A DNA stretch of 64,000 nt from Zizania palustris (Eukaryota > Streptophyta > Magnoliopsida > Poales > Poaceae). The DNA lies in contig JAAALK010000086.1 in assembly GCA_019279435.1 (NCBI GenBank), forward strand, positions 1,054,001 through 1,118,000. The letters run 5' to 3'. The notes under the pieces are model-generated. The model was not told where the DNA came from. It searched no databases and saw only the letters and a list, made by a program, of their open reading frames with translations. The first letter of the stretch is position 1. Every line of letters begins with the position of its first letter. The position numbers and the translations under genes were made by a program. Shown here piece after piece: positions 23,033 through 35,239 of the stretch.

Positions 23033-25078
23033 TGTTGGACCAGAAACGGCGACCAGAGGGGGGTGAATGGGAGCTTTTAAAATTTCAGACTAAAAATAGC
23101 CTTCTATTTTAATTCTGTCTTCTGCGAAACAGGCTTCGAACACACCCTTCGAAGATCTGGTTCGGAGGTATTTCACTGCTTCGAACATAGGCTTCGCAGG
23201 GAGTAAAAGTTCGAAGCCAAGAAGACTTCGCTCCACACACAACCCCGAAACCTCAGCTTTGCTAAGTCACTGCAGGCTCCGCACACAGAATGCCTTCGAG
23301 CAGGCTTCGCACTTCACCCTTCGCAAGAGCGGACTTCCCTCTGTGGACTTCGACCAAATACTTAGCGACAGCAACTAGTGCTGGGCTTCGTACTTCGAAG
23401 GTCTAAACGCACACAAAACAGACTTCGCTAAGGGCTTCGACACGGGAAGAAAAACGGGCTTCGATCAGTGCATCGCTAGTAATCAGAGAGGTCTAGCCTC
23501 TACTTTACACAGAGCGAACACACACTGAAAAACACACTTCGCTCACACACGCTTCGCCCAAACAGGCTTCTCACACACTTCTCCAGAAAGGATTCAGTGC
23601 ATCCACTCAACTCAAAAGAAGTGACACAAAGAGATCAAAGCATGCAGCGAAGTATGCATACAAGCTCAAGCAGTAAATGAACACAGAATAAAGACTTCAA
23701 TGCTTGAACAGGGAACACAAAAATTGAACTCACGGGATGAATACAAAGTATGTGGCGGCTAGTACAGGAGCTCAAAAATGAATGCGCAAAGTGTTGATGT
23801 GACCTAACCAGCCTCCACTATTTATAGGCACTATTCAGCCCTGTGAATAGACTACTTTACCCCTAGGGTTTACACCGGTTTTGTCTCATCAGAACAGGGG
23901 GGTACAATAGGTAGTCTACTTTATTTGGAGGCTTCTTTTGTCAGCTTCGCAGAGGGGACAGTACCAGCTTTTGCAGAGCAGACGCTGTCAGCCTTTGCAG
24001 ATTTGGACGCTTCTGAAGCCCCCCTTCGCACGCGAGGGGCGCGGTAGCTTCGGTGAGAAGCCTTGAGCCTGACAGCCTTTGCTTCACCGAAGTCAGCCTT
24101 CGATACAGTGACGGTTTTGAGCCGAAGCCGTCAAAGCCCTTGGGCCTTCGCACCAACACCTTCGGAGTGGACCACCATGTCTTCGTAGCTCCTCCCAGCT
24201 CGAACTCCGTCAGTCCGTGCACCGAAGCCATGCATGGCCGAAGTACCTCAAGTCAGTCTCACTCTGAAGCCCCACCTTCGGAGTACCACCCTTCGAAGTC
24301 CCTCCTTCGTCCAAGGCCTCCGCATGAAGCATTCCATGAGCACTTCGTCGCAGTGTCTCTCCCCGAGCACACTCCTCGACGATCCTCACCCGGATCATGC
24401 CTTCGATGCACCTCGACTTCTGAGACCTTCGTCGGGTATACCTTCGAGTGTCTCCCTCCGGAGCACACTTCAAACACCTTGCCTCATTGCTGAGGACTTG
24501 ATCCACCATACTCCGAAGTCACTCCATTCGGAGTACCCTTCGAAGTGCCTCGCCTCCGAGGACTTCGTCTCGGAGTACCTTCACCCGGAGCCACGCTCCA
24601 CACTTACTGCCTTCTCCTGGCGCACCTCGACCTGAGGTCCGACCTTGACCCCTTCGCAGCCTTCGTGACGGAGCTCCCTGCTCCCCTGGCATCAAGTCTC
24701 CCGCTTGACCCAGGTTCACTTGCTACGAACCGTCCGTCGCCTCCGAAGACACCTGCGCAACACAAACAAGCAGACAAGTGTATCCAGTACTCCGGAGACC
24801 TCTCCAGGTAACAACCTTCAGCACACACTCCGGTGTACCGCCCAAAGTACCGAGACCTTCGGTACGACCCAGTCATCGTGTATTGTCGGACCCCTCCGAC
24901 AGGCACACTCCGCTGCAACAGCTGCAGTAACCAGTCCCACCAAACCCTTCGGTGAAACAGCCTCCAAACACCTTCGGAGTACCAACCTCCGAACCCCTTC
25001 GGAGGGACCCCTTCGAATCAGAGGGAAAACTCTGTCAATCACTCATCACAGACTCCGAAACCAACCCTTGGTTTCTCA
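23033..25078 (-). mobile_element. Solo LTR of a Ty1/copia element
   Basis: TGTTGGACC...TTTCTCA bounded by the duplication CTATT (23028-23032 and 25079-25083). On the minus strand it starts TGAGAAACC and ends GGTCCAACA. It holds a TATA-like box (minus TATAAATA, 23819-23826) and a 21-base block near its end identical to the same position in the copia LTRs at 38271 and 44619. No internal domain is present, so it arose by recombination between two LTRs. It disrupts the Helitron helicase gene. It is rich in CTTCG/CGAAG. Confidence 0.88.
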
Positions 25079-26692
25079 CTATTACCTAAAGACACCTGAG
25101 GAGAGAAGGTTGGCTAAGGCAAATTAAAATCATTTATGTTCCCACCACTATTACCAAAGACAACAGTAAGTTCATGAATCAATAAAGTAAGCAGATGCTC
25201 ATTAGGCACGGTACAATGGGGATTGTCAAGCGTTTTTTCAATCTATTTTAATGTCATCAACCATAAATAAACAATACTTATCAAACAAAGCACGGGCATT
25301 ACCAATAGAGCAAAAAAGAAAAACAGTAACAAAGAGTTGCCTAAGTTGATAGGATGATACAGTAAAAACAGCCTCATCAAATAGAAGGTACCATTCATTA
25401 TCCCCTTCAAGAATACCACGAGCCTCACAAGCTTCTCTGTACGTAGCATAAACAACGCCATTATAAGTGTGTACATCAGTATAGCTTTGTGCACCTTTGA
25501 CAATACTGAGTAATATTAGCAGGTAGTATAACTCACCGACAGTTGGATGAACATAGTACATCCTGCCTACTTTTGGTGATAGGGTTCATTTTCGCCATAC
25601 CCTAGAAGAAGTGTTCCAAGTCCATCTTGAAGCGAAATCGCAGTATGTGAAATCACGTGCTTCTTTGTACTTCGCATTTGTTACAAACAACTCACTTAGC
25701 ATAGTTCGTTTTGCAGCAAGGCTATCGAGCAATCCTTGTAACTTGGTCCCTTTCTCATATCTAACATAATTCATACCAGGGAGATGCACACATAACCTTT
25801 CTACAGATGGAATCCTATAGTGTATATCAAATTCAAATATTCGCCAGAGCGCTTCACAGGTAGAAAGAAACCTAGCATCCTTGTACTCTAGAATTTCGTT
25901 TCGTGGAGCTAACTCATGGTTCGATGTCATGTTCTCTTTAGCAGAAGCGCTCTCAAAATAGATTTTTGCTCGGTCCTGACCCTTTGTAACATACTTAAAT
26001 AAGTATTTTATCATGTTTGATTTATTGCACCATTCCACATTTATGTGTGCCTAGTAAGTCTTAAGAAGGTCCATATTGTAAGGGACAACATATCTATTAT
26101 CCAATCGAAGCCCATTTTTGACAACGAATTGACAATTATTCCTTCGCCTATAAATCGTGAAACCATATTCATCAATAATTGTTTCATCCTTAAAATCTTT
26201 AGGATAATGATTCGAACACTTGTCATTTTTCATGCAAGGACATTTTTTGTTAGGTTCGCCACATGGACCATGCATCATAAACTCGCTAACTAACTCATAA
26301 CCTAAACGATTAGTGTTAAAGTCGGGTATCTCAGCTGAAACAAACTTATCTATAGATTGCGTTGATAGCTGAGAAGCACCATCCTTAAGCCATGCTAAGA
26401 AGTGTATATGTGGTAAACCACGTTTCTGGAACTCAACAGTGTACAAAACTGCACTAAAAATGAGATGATACTCACTACAATAGTACAGGCTTACCAAAAA
26501 ACTATATGTAAAAGGAAAAAGAGTAGAACCTGCAACAACTGGGCCAAATATTCGGCCCTCTCTAATGTCAACAATGAAGTCATTAACTTTCATGTTGAAA
26601 ACCCTAACAACCATATCTGCTCTATCGCTAGGATATTGTCTAGGTTCAAATCAAGTCGCCTCGGCTATCTCTCGTCACTTTGAATTGCATGT

Positions 26693-27621
26693 TGTTGGCG
26701 CAATATATTTCCCCTGAACAGGGGCCAAATGACGTCAGCCTCCGACAGCCTTCGGCCCGGAGCCCAACACTGTCGAAGACTGTTTCCTCCCCAAGAACTG
26801 TTCCCAAGTCTCAAGGTTTATGCCGGAGCTTGCAGGGGCGAAGCCCCAGGGCCCCGTTGAAGCCCTCGAGATCCCCTGAAGACCGCCAGAAGCTAAGTCT
26901 CAGGCTAACTTCGAAGCCAGCCTCCGGGCCTTCTTCGGAGTTAGCCTTCGAGCCCTGTCCGGAGTTAGCCTTCGGGCTCCCTTCGGAGCTCCTCAGAGCA
27001 AGCCTCTGGACCCTCTCCGGCCAGTTCAAAGCCAAGTCTCCGAGACCTCAGTTCGGAGCCCCGTTTGGAGTATGCTTCGAAGCCCCCTTCGGAGTATACT
27101 TCGAAGCCTCCTTCGTAGCCTGCGCCAGGAGCTCCGGCCCCTACTCCGAACCCAATAAATATCTGCACCTCGCTACAGTTTAGAGGCCATACCGGGGGCC
27201 CCTCCGCCCCTGGTATGTCGCTTAGCTGGTCAAAGTATGATGTTGTTTGACACGTCTATAAAGTTGTAAAGCACTTTTGTACTGTAGCTAGCTCCTTTTT
27301 CCCTTTTTACCCCTATGAGCCTAGGGCTCATAGAGGGCTTTTTGGTCTTTTCCTTAAGGCCTACGTGCCTATAAAAGCAGGGCCAAGCCCTTGTAGCAAG
27401 GGACCAGTTCCAGGGACTATGAGACCCTAGAGTTCGCTACTCCATACCGAGGCATACCATGCCAAATCCACTACAAACTGGACGTAGGGCTATTATCCCC
27501 TAGGGGAGGCCCGAACCAGTATAAACCCTTTCTCCTTCTGAGAGAACCCCTCGAGGTTCATTTTACACTCCGTATACACATATACAAAACCTGTGTTGTA
27601 GCTAACAAAATTGCTACAACA
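26693..27621 (+). repeat. 5' LTR of antisense-gene gypsy element
   Basis: 929 bases, TGTTGG...CAACA, with a TATA box at 27370-27377 (tataaaag). It lacks a 38-base segment present in the 3' copy near 32850. Confidence 0.92.
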
Positions 27622-27623
27622 GT

Positions 27624-27641
27624 TGGCGCCGTCCGTGGGGA
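27624..27641 (+). promoter_or_regulatory. Primer-binding site
   Basis: tggcgccgtccgtgggga, 2 bases after the 5' LTR. The identical site follows the LTR at 48193-48210. Confidence 0.85.
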
Positions 27642-27934
27642 ACTTAGTCCAAAAAGCTAAGTTCTCTAACTCGAAGTGCTCTTGGGGGGGAGCTTCGAAG
27701 CTTTCTTGCTTCACGCACCCTTCGGCAAGGGGCTTCGGGTGCAGATCGAAGGCCCTCTTCGCCTTCCCTTACCCTTCGAATACTAGAGCTCACCCTCTAG
27801 CTAGGGGCTTCGCTTCATGCATTGAAGGAAGTCCGAAGCCCCAGGGGCTACGAGGCCAACCTTCAGCCACTTTATGAGGTATGACCACTATCCGAAGTAC
27901 CACTTCGATGTACAATTTTGCAATCACTTTGATA

Positions 27935-28150
27935 TAAATTTGAAGCCTAGCTTCGCCTTGAAATTCGAAGCCCTGCTTTGCTTTAAAACCGAAGCCCTGC
28001 TTCGCCTTTAAATGCAAATTTCATCATATTGAAAAACCGAAGCCATGCTTCACCTTATCAAAAGCCGAAGCCATGCTTCGCCTTATCAAAAACACGAAGC
28101 TTTGCTTCGCCTTATTTAAAAACTCGAAACCTTGCTTCGCTTTACAAAGT
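27935..28150. repeat. Degenerate tandem repeats with CGAAG...CTTCG arms
   Basis: About seven imperfect 28-40-base units, each of the form (c)cgaagcc.tgcttcgccttat plus an A-rich spacer. Each unit is a small inverted repeat. They occupy the leader where gag would be expected. Confidence 0.65.
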
Positions 28151-28880
28151 CCGAAGCACCCCTCCGAAGGCTACACAGCGCCTCCGGGCCCGTAGCAGTG
28201 GGCTTTGAGACTTCCGGGCGACGGCTCGGCGAGTCTGGGAGTCCAGGCTCCGGCCTGGTGCATCCCAGAGTCGAAGGTGGCTCAGAGTCGAAGGTGGCTC
28301 AAAATCGCAGGTTCGGTGAATCCACACCAAATATCCTTTTCACTACAGGGCCAAGCTCCAGAATCCTTGCTTCGCTATCTAAACATGCACCGAAGCCTCG
28401 CTTCGTGTAACGTGATCTAAGCTAAAAACTAAGCTTGTCAAAGTCATACTTCGCTAAAAAATCTAAGTGTGTTTCGGAGCCTTGCTCACGCACAGCATCC
28501 AAATCCCAACATGCCGAAGCATGCTTTGCTTAATTTGGTTATGTTGAAGCCTTGCTTCGCACCAAGTTAGCGCGTTCGAAGCCCAAAAGAGGCCTTCGCT
28601 CAATGAATTCCATACATCCGAAGCCACCAAAAGGCACACCCCTTCGCATTTTTTTGTTTTTGCCCGCACCAGCAACGACTAAGTCCCTAGCTGCCACGAG
28701 CAAGGGGGGAAGCATGTATGCGAGGTGTGCGGATGTAATACGCAATACGAGCGTGACAAGCTAAAACGATCGAAGCCATCAAACAACGCGAAGCATGCGG
28801 ACGAAGTATGCAAATACAATAAACTCCATTCATTGAATGATAATTGAGAAGTATGTTACAAATATACTTCGAAAATAAAA

Positions 28881-31800
28881 CTACGTATAGTCTGTATCTA
28901 ATCCTAAGAAGAATCGAGTGCGAGGCCCCAACCCTCGCTTGCCTTTCTTTCGTCCAGGGCCCCCTCGGCTGGACGAAGCCTCGTCGGAGCCTGCTCTTCC
29001 ACGTCCGGCCCGTCCAGGCTCCGAATCCCACAGACCTCGTCTTCCACCTTGCAGGTCGCTCCGAGTTAGCGAAGCAGGCGGCGCCGTATCGAAGGCAGAA
29101 AAGTCTAAGGCTTCGTCGCCTGCTAAGGCCGTTCGCGAAGGCAAAGACAAAGGACTCTGAAGGGACTCCATCTTCACAGCGGCTAGCAAATCCTGAGCTA
29201 CTTCGGAGATGGCTTCGCCACTAGGCCCCCTCAGAAGCTTAAACCGAGGGGGGCCTTCGGACCTAGCTACTTCGAGGACTGCCCACAGCTGTCGAAGTTC
29301 TTCGGAGTCCTCGAGCACTTCGAGGTCTACACTCGGAGGCTGAGCCTGGGCAGGTATAAAAAACCCCCGCATTCATATTAATAAACTAATAAAGTTTTTA
29401 CAAGGCCTGCAGCTAAGTATTACAAAGGAGCCTAAGGAGATCTACACCTTCGGAGGCGTAGGTGTCGATGTCGAAGGCCTGTCATGCGCGGCGGGTGCTT
29501 TGGATCGGCGAAGTCGAAGGGCCTTCTGGAGGTTGAGGACTGCTTCGCAGCCTTGTTCCTTCCAAGGCTCCTGTAGCTGCCGCCAGGCTCCGCGGACATC
29601 TGCCGGAGGCGTCACCAAGTGCTGACCCCCGAAGGCTACCGGGGTCACCGAGGTTGCTGCTTGGAGGTGGTTGCACCCCGCTTCATGAAGCATCTGCAGC
29701 ACCCCTTAGCCCGCGACTTGGCCAGCCATAAGGGCGAAGCCCTTCAGTGATACCTCCGCCATCGAAGCCACAGTCTTCAAGAAGTCGACGCGGTCCCCAA
29801 TCGGGTCCTGGTCGCCGAAGTCTGGAGCCCGGCACTCGGTCCCAATTTGCTCAAGGACGTCGGTCAGGCTCTGGGTGGCTTCGCCAAGGTTGTCCACGAC
29901 GAAGTCTTCAAGCTTCTAAGCCCGTCCTCGGAGTGAAGCGTTCTCCTTCGCCTGCCGAGCCTCGACATCCTTCGAAGCCTTGAGCTCCGCGCGGAGCTGA
30001 ACCATCTCCGAGGCCAAGGCTTCCTTAGCCTTGTCGGCCTCAGCCTTCGCCACCTCTGCCTCAGCAGCCGAAGCCTCAGCCTGCCTTCGCCTCTCGGTTT
30101 CCACCGAGACTTGGCGTCGAAGGACCTCCTTTTCCTCTGACAGTCACTCCATCCACCTGTCTGCAGAAGACGAAGCTGTTGCGTTCAGTGCGAAGGCCTG
30201 CAAGAATTCAAGAAATCATAAGTATTGATCGAAGGCTAAAATATAGTTCGAAGGATGCAAAGGGCTCCGCTCACCCGCACGAGGGTCTCGTTCGCGCTGA
30301 TGAAGAGCTCCGTGGGGGTCAAGTGGCTAAGTTGAGCCACCAAGTCCCCTGCCTCCGCAGCTGCGTAGTTCTCGCGGAAGCTGTTGATTGCCACCTCCGT
30401 CACGGCAAGCTTCGGCCGGAAGGGATGGACCATCTCCTTTGCCGCGGCCACCTACGCAGGCTTCGGCAAAGCAGGGTTTAGGCCCACCACGTCGACCTCC
30501 TCGTAACTTCGAGGGTCCTCTCCGCCGCGGCCTCCGCTGCCTCTGTGTTCGGACAAAGAGCTCCCGGACTCCAAGTCACTGTCACTGCCGCTGCTGCTCG
30601 AAGCCTCGGTTGGTTTCGCCACGGCAGGCTTCAGTCCGGCTTTGTCTACTGGCTCCACCCCGGTGGGCCTCGCTTTGGCATCCTCCTCTGCAGAAAGGCC
30701 AAGTCAAAATCCGCATATTGAAGAGAAGCATGTAAAAAGGGTTTACCTTCGTCGAAGATTTCTTCGAAGGAAGGAGGGGCTATGTGTGCCCCCCAATCCC
30801 TTCGCTGCGAAGCTGATGTATCAGCCTTCGCGCCCGAGGTTGTTGCCGTCAAAGCCTCCGCGGCCTTCTCGGTGGCTGGAGTAAGCATGTCGGCCTCCGC
30901 CGTCGAAGGTCTCACCGCCAGGGGCTCCGCTGCCTTCTTGGTGGCCGGAGCACTTGTCGGCTCCACCGCTGCCTCCTCCGGGGTAGAGGTTTCGGTCGCA
31001 GGGACCTCCGACCGCACCCTCGAAGTCCCAAGCTCGTCATCATCCCCCCTCTTCCTCTTGTCTCCGGCCGATGAAGTTGTGAGGTGGGAGAAGTCCGGCA
31101 GAGCAGGGAGCGCCTCGAGGCCAAGCGCAGTCCAGACCCTGTTCCAATGCTCCCAAGACCCCACCAGAGCAAGGCGCTGGGCCTGCTCCTCAGGTGTCGG
31201 AGTCCCAACGACGCGCTCCACCGCTGCAATGGCCTCCTCCGGAGTCCTCATTTTGAGGTGGGCTTCATAAAAGTTCAAGTCAGAGGAAGTTTTGTGAAGT
31301 ATGAAAAGTGAAAAGAGTTGAAGCCTTACAGAAGCTGTCGAAGGCCAACTCGTGAAGTTCCCCTTGGCCCGAAGCCTGGAAGAGCCCCTCCGGCCAAGAG
31401 CGCGCGAGGGGGCTGAGTCGGAGGATGATGAACTCCTCAGCGAGGTCCCTCATGCTCATCTTCGCCGCCACCCTCCGAAGAAGCAAGATCCTCGAGCGAA
31501 GGGTGTTCTCGCTGGTCTTCACCACCCCTTCGCGTCGGTATAAGATGTGAGCGTTGGTACTCCGAAGGGGAGAGTTCACGCTAACGGTGGCATAGAACCA
31601 TTCCTGGTCCCACTTCGAGTACCACTTGTTGTTCACAGCCCTCACCGGGAAGGCATCCTGGAACTCCCTCCGAAGCTGGAAGTTTGCGCTGCCGAAGGCC
31701 AGCGCCCTTTTGACGCGGTCTGTCCCCTCCCTCGGCTTCGGCTGACAGTTGGCGTCGTGAAGGGCGATGAAGATGTCTGCGCGGCCCTCGCAGCCTTCGG

Positions 31801-32233
31801 CCCTCATGGCCCATTCGAAGACAGCAAGCCTCTCCACGGCATTGGGCGAGAGTTGAGGAAGCTCGAGGTTGTAAGCCCTCAAGACTTCGCTCAGCATCCC
31901 GACTGCTGGCAGCCCGAGGCCGGCTTCGAAGAAGGCCTCGAACACAACCACTTCATCAGCCCGGGGCTTCGGCACGGCCTCTGACTTCTCCGGAACCCTA
32001 AGTTGGATCTTCGCTGCGATCCTCCCTTCGGTGGCCCTCCGGACTGACTCCTCCGTAGAAATCGAGGCCCTCATCTCCAGCGTATGCTCAAATTTTTCGG
32101 AGGGCGTCCGAAGGTCCCTCGGCCCTAGCCGCCTGGGTGCAGGCTTCGCTGCCGCAGCTGCCGCTGCCTGCACTTGGGCGGAGCCCGAGCTCGAGCCCAA
32201 GACCAAAGGCTTCGCCACTGCCTTCTTCGGCAT
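28881..32233 (-). pseudogene. Antisense gene with Transposase_28-type domain and coiled coil
   Basis: A minus-strand multi-exon gene inside a plus-strand LTR element. Exon 32233-31330 starts MPKKAVAKP and carries the conserved core (VVVFEAFFEAGLGLPAVGML, LELPQLSPNAVERLAVFEW), ending at a GT donor. Further coding blocks are about 31278-30646 (Pro/Ala/Thr-rich, MRTPEEAIAAVERVVG), about 30451-30275, 30197-29442 (Ala/Glu/Lys coiled coil, RQAEASAAEAEVAKAEADKA) and 29372-28881. A 77-base GT-AG intron (30198-30274) matches the position of a 76-base intron in the other gypsy element's antisense gene. In-frame stops near 30150, at 29916-29918 and at 29706-29708 indicate decay. Such extra antisense ORFs are known in plant Tat-lineage gypsy elements; the protein's role is unknown. 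Confidence 0.72.
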
Positions 32234-32672
32234 TTTGGTGGGACTTCGGCGCGAGGGGCTGGAAGCTAGCGAAGGGCACTCCGCGCGAAGCCAAGGAGGA
32301 GAGGAGAGCGAAGGTTATAAGGCGATGAGAAGGAAGCAAATAAGAGCGTGTCGAAGCCGCACGCGGTAAACCCCTATTTATAGGCGGTAAGAATTCCGAC
32401 GGTCGTGGGCCGAACCCACTGCCGAGTGGGCCTGCAGCGAAGGCGAAGCGGCCCAGCGCAGGGTAACGGTAATTTTTCTAACCGTTGCGGATTCGTTTGG
32501 GCTCCCCGAGGTCGCTCTGACAGCTGGCGCAGGCTTTTATTACCTACGGTTTTCGAGGTTACCTTCGGTCCATGCTCCGAAGGCATGTTTGTCCGAAGTA
32601 GAAATTTTAGGGTCATTTGTCCCAATGACGCGCGCACCCCTTCGTCCCGAAGGCCTGCACGTGAGGGGCTAC

Positions 32673-33653
32673 TGTTGGCGCAATATATTTCCCCTGAACA
32701 GGGGCCAAATGACGTCAGCCTCCGACAGCCTTCGGCCCGGAGCCCAACACTGTCGAAGACTGTTTCCGCCCCAAGAACTGTTCCAAAGTCTCAATGTTTA
32801 TGCCGGAGCTTGCAGGGGCGAAGCCCCAGGGCCCTGTCGAAGCCCTCTAGAGTGAGGTCCTTCGGAGCCCTCCGAAGCTAAGCCCTCGAGATCCCCTGAA
32901 GACCGCCAGAAGCTAAGTCTCAGGCTAACTTCGAAGCCAGCCTCCAGGCCTTCTTCGGAGTTAGCCTTCGAGCCCTGTCTGGAGTTAGCCTTCGGGCTCC
33001 CTTCGGAGCTCCTCAGAGCAAGCCTCCGGACCTTCTCCGGCCAGTTCAAAGCCAAGTCTCCGAGACCTCAGTTCGGAGCCCCGTTCGGAGCCCCGTTCGG
33101 AGTATGCTTCGAAGCCCCGTTCGGAGTATACTTCGAAGCCTCCTTCGTAGCCTGCGCCAGGAGCTCCGGCCCCTACTCCGAACCCAATAAATATCTGCAC
33201 CTCGCTACAGTTTAGAGGCCATACCGGGGGCCCCTCTGCCCCTGGTATGTCGCTTAGCTGGTCAAAGTATGATGTTGTCTGACACGTCTGTAAAGCTGTA
33301 AAGCACTTTTGTATTGTAGCTAGCTCCTTTTTCCCTTTTTACCCCTATGAGCCTAGGGCTCATAGAGGGCTTTTTGGTATTTTCCTTAAGGCTTGCGTGC
33401 CTATAAAAGCAGGGCCAAGCCCTTGTAGCAAGGGACCGGTTCCAGGGAGTATGAGACCCTAGAGTTTGCTACTCCATACCGAGGCATACCATGCCAAATC
33501 CACTGCAAACTGGACGTAGGGCTATTATCCCCTAGGGGAGGCCCGAACCAGTATAAACCCTTTCTCCTTCTGAGAGAACCCATCGAGGTTCATTTTACAC
33601 TCCGTATACACATATACAAAACCTGTGCTGTAGCTAACAAAATTGCTACAACA
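32673..33653 (+). repeat. 3' LTR of antisense-gene gypsy element
   Basis: 981 bases with a TATA box at 33402-33409. It differs from the 5' LTR by roughly two dozen substitutions, an extra 38 bases near 32850 and a short duplication near 33080. Confidence 0.92.
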
Positions 33654-35239
33654 CATGTAAATGTCACAAAGAGGTCAGGAGGCCCATAAGTATGGCATAA
33701 TGCCATTGCATCCTGGTAATTCATCACCATGTAGCGCCTGCTCCTAGTAAAACTGGCAGGAAGAACTACACGGGACCCAACAGAATCACTGCTCATGATA
33801 CCTCGATCGATTGCATCGACAATACCTTGAACGGACTCAAATCGTAGGTCATTCTAATGATTAGCAATGTATTTCAGTCTACTACTTTCAATAGTTGAGA
33901 AAACGTCGACATCAATTTGGTCACTAAGGCGGCCATAGCAAGTAAAAGGGTTAGGTTTGTTTAGCCTATAGTGTATTTTGTATCTATAATATTCAAGCAT
34001 GGTAACATACTTTCATCCATTTCCATGGTAGTCAACATACTTAATACCAAGGTGAAACCCACGTTCACCATAGGGAAAGAGCAAAGGGTATTGTAATGAC
34101 ATATAGTATGGATGCATAGACGAAACACGTCGTAAGCCATGACCATTTTCATCAACAAGCATGTCGTATGTATATTCATTACATGAGTAATCACCTACTA
34201 TTATTCCAGCAATCTCACCACTGGTTGGTAGGTTATATTGCACTTCATCCCTAGTATCACAACCTAATAATCACAATGTTACTTTTTGGCCACCATATTG
34301 TGCAAGTCAATCTCTAGCATACCTAAACGTACGAACAAGATCATTGTTAGCATCTAGCATCGAAGAAAGAGAAGCAATGATCTCGGGAATAGGTTGGTCT
34401 CCACTGTTACTATCATTTTCAAATATGTTTATTATATTTTGAGACTCATTCTCTGGATCGTATATATATAGTTGGGCAAACTTAGGATGCTTTCCAGCAG
34501 AAGGCAAGAGGCTACCAATTTTATGATGTACAACGATATTAATCTTAAACATGTAAGTACTGTTTCCAGAGTTGATAGTCTTATCAACAGTCGCACCCAT
34601 CGAAGTAAAAGAAAACATAGAATTGTAGGATCGTATGTGTTTTAAGAATCGCTTTGAGCACACGTCGTTATTACCCTTCAACAAAGTGGCAAGAGGTTCA
34701 GGGGGTTCACGCAAAGCAGAAAACTATATTTTACCACCTTTACAGCACAAGTTATAAACTATTTTTCATTTTGAAATATTAGATTGACTCTTAACTCTCT
34801 CTTGGTACCAAAAAATCGCACCACAAAATGGACACCGGTGTGTTGGCCCACCATAATACGATCTACCTGGGTAAGAAGTTGTAACAGAAAGGAAGACCCT
34901 CTAAGAAAAGTACCGATAGCATGTAAATTATGGATGGACCGCAAAGTCAATGTTATTATGTTACAAACCCTTAATGGACTCAATATAATCTTTATCGTCA
35001 AAGAGCATAGTACAAACTGTACGCACAAAAAATAGTGTTGCGAGTTTACTATGGCTGATATAGCAAATAAAAAATCACATGCATACAAAGAAAACATAAC
35101 ATACCGTCTAAAGAGCTATCATGCGTGCGTGAATAGTAGCTCTTTGACCTTATGAAGTATCTCTGTTTTCTATTTAAGGTAGCCAAAGCAGGCGAGAAAT
35201 CTGTCAACAAAGATGGCCTCTTCGCCATTTTTGGCACAG

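Larger units (their letters stand above)
26693..33653 (+). mobile_element. Non-autonomous gypsy-type LTR element with antisense gene
   Basis: LTRs 26693-27621 and 32673-33653 start TGTTGGCGC and end CTACAACA, flanked by the duplication CATGT (26688-26692 and 33654-33658). The primer-binding site (27624-27641, tggcgccgtccgtgggga) is the same as in the gypsy element at 47702. A purine-rich gaggggctac precedes the 3' LTR. The 5 kb interior has no gag, protease, reverse transcriptase or integrase frame. Instead a minus-strand gene with a Transposase_28 ('putative gypsy type transposon') domain fills its 3' half. The LTRs differ at roughly two dozen sites plus a 38-base indel, so it is much older than the gag-only element. 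It interrupts the Helitron Rep gene. Confidence 0.92.
21502..35237 (-). pseudogene. Helitron Rep/helicase gene, interrupted twice
   Basis: Minus-strand segments in order: 35237-35049 and 34714-34307 (IRSYNSMFSFTSMGA), 34243-33961 (YPLLFPYGERGFHLG), 33796-33659, then across the gypsy insertion to 26687-26051 with the HUH motif EFQKRGLPHIHFL. Next 26038-25586 has the tyrosine motif MIKYLFKYVTKG, and 25561-25086 has GELYYLLILLSIVKGAQSY. Then, across the solo LTR, comes the Pif1-like helicase: Walker A remnant near 22880, WDEAPM near 22645, GGDFRQILPV near 22530, and motif VI NKSQGQTL near 21700. Rep nicks and rejoins DNA and the helicase unwinds it. Stops at 26675-26677, 26651-26653 and 26051-26053, several frameshifts and a damaged P-loop show it is dead. 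Confidence 0.88.

Noticed and set aside
24053..25127. Several 100-150-residue frames rich in Ser/Pro
   Set aside because: They lie inside a solo LTR, overlap on both strands and follow the CTTCG-rich composition; not genes.
30782..32369. Plus-strand frames opposite the antisense gene
   Set aside because: Shadow frames of the Transposase_28-type coding strand; no domain in the plus direction.
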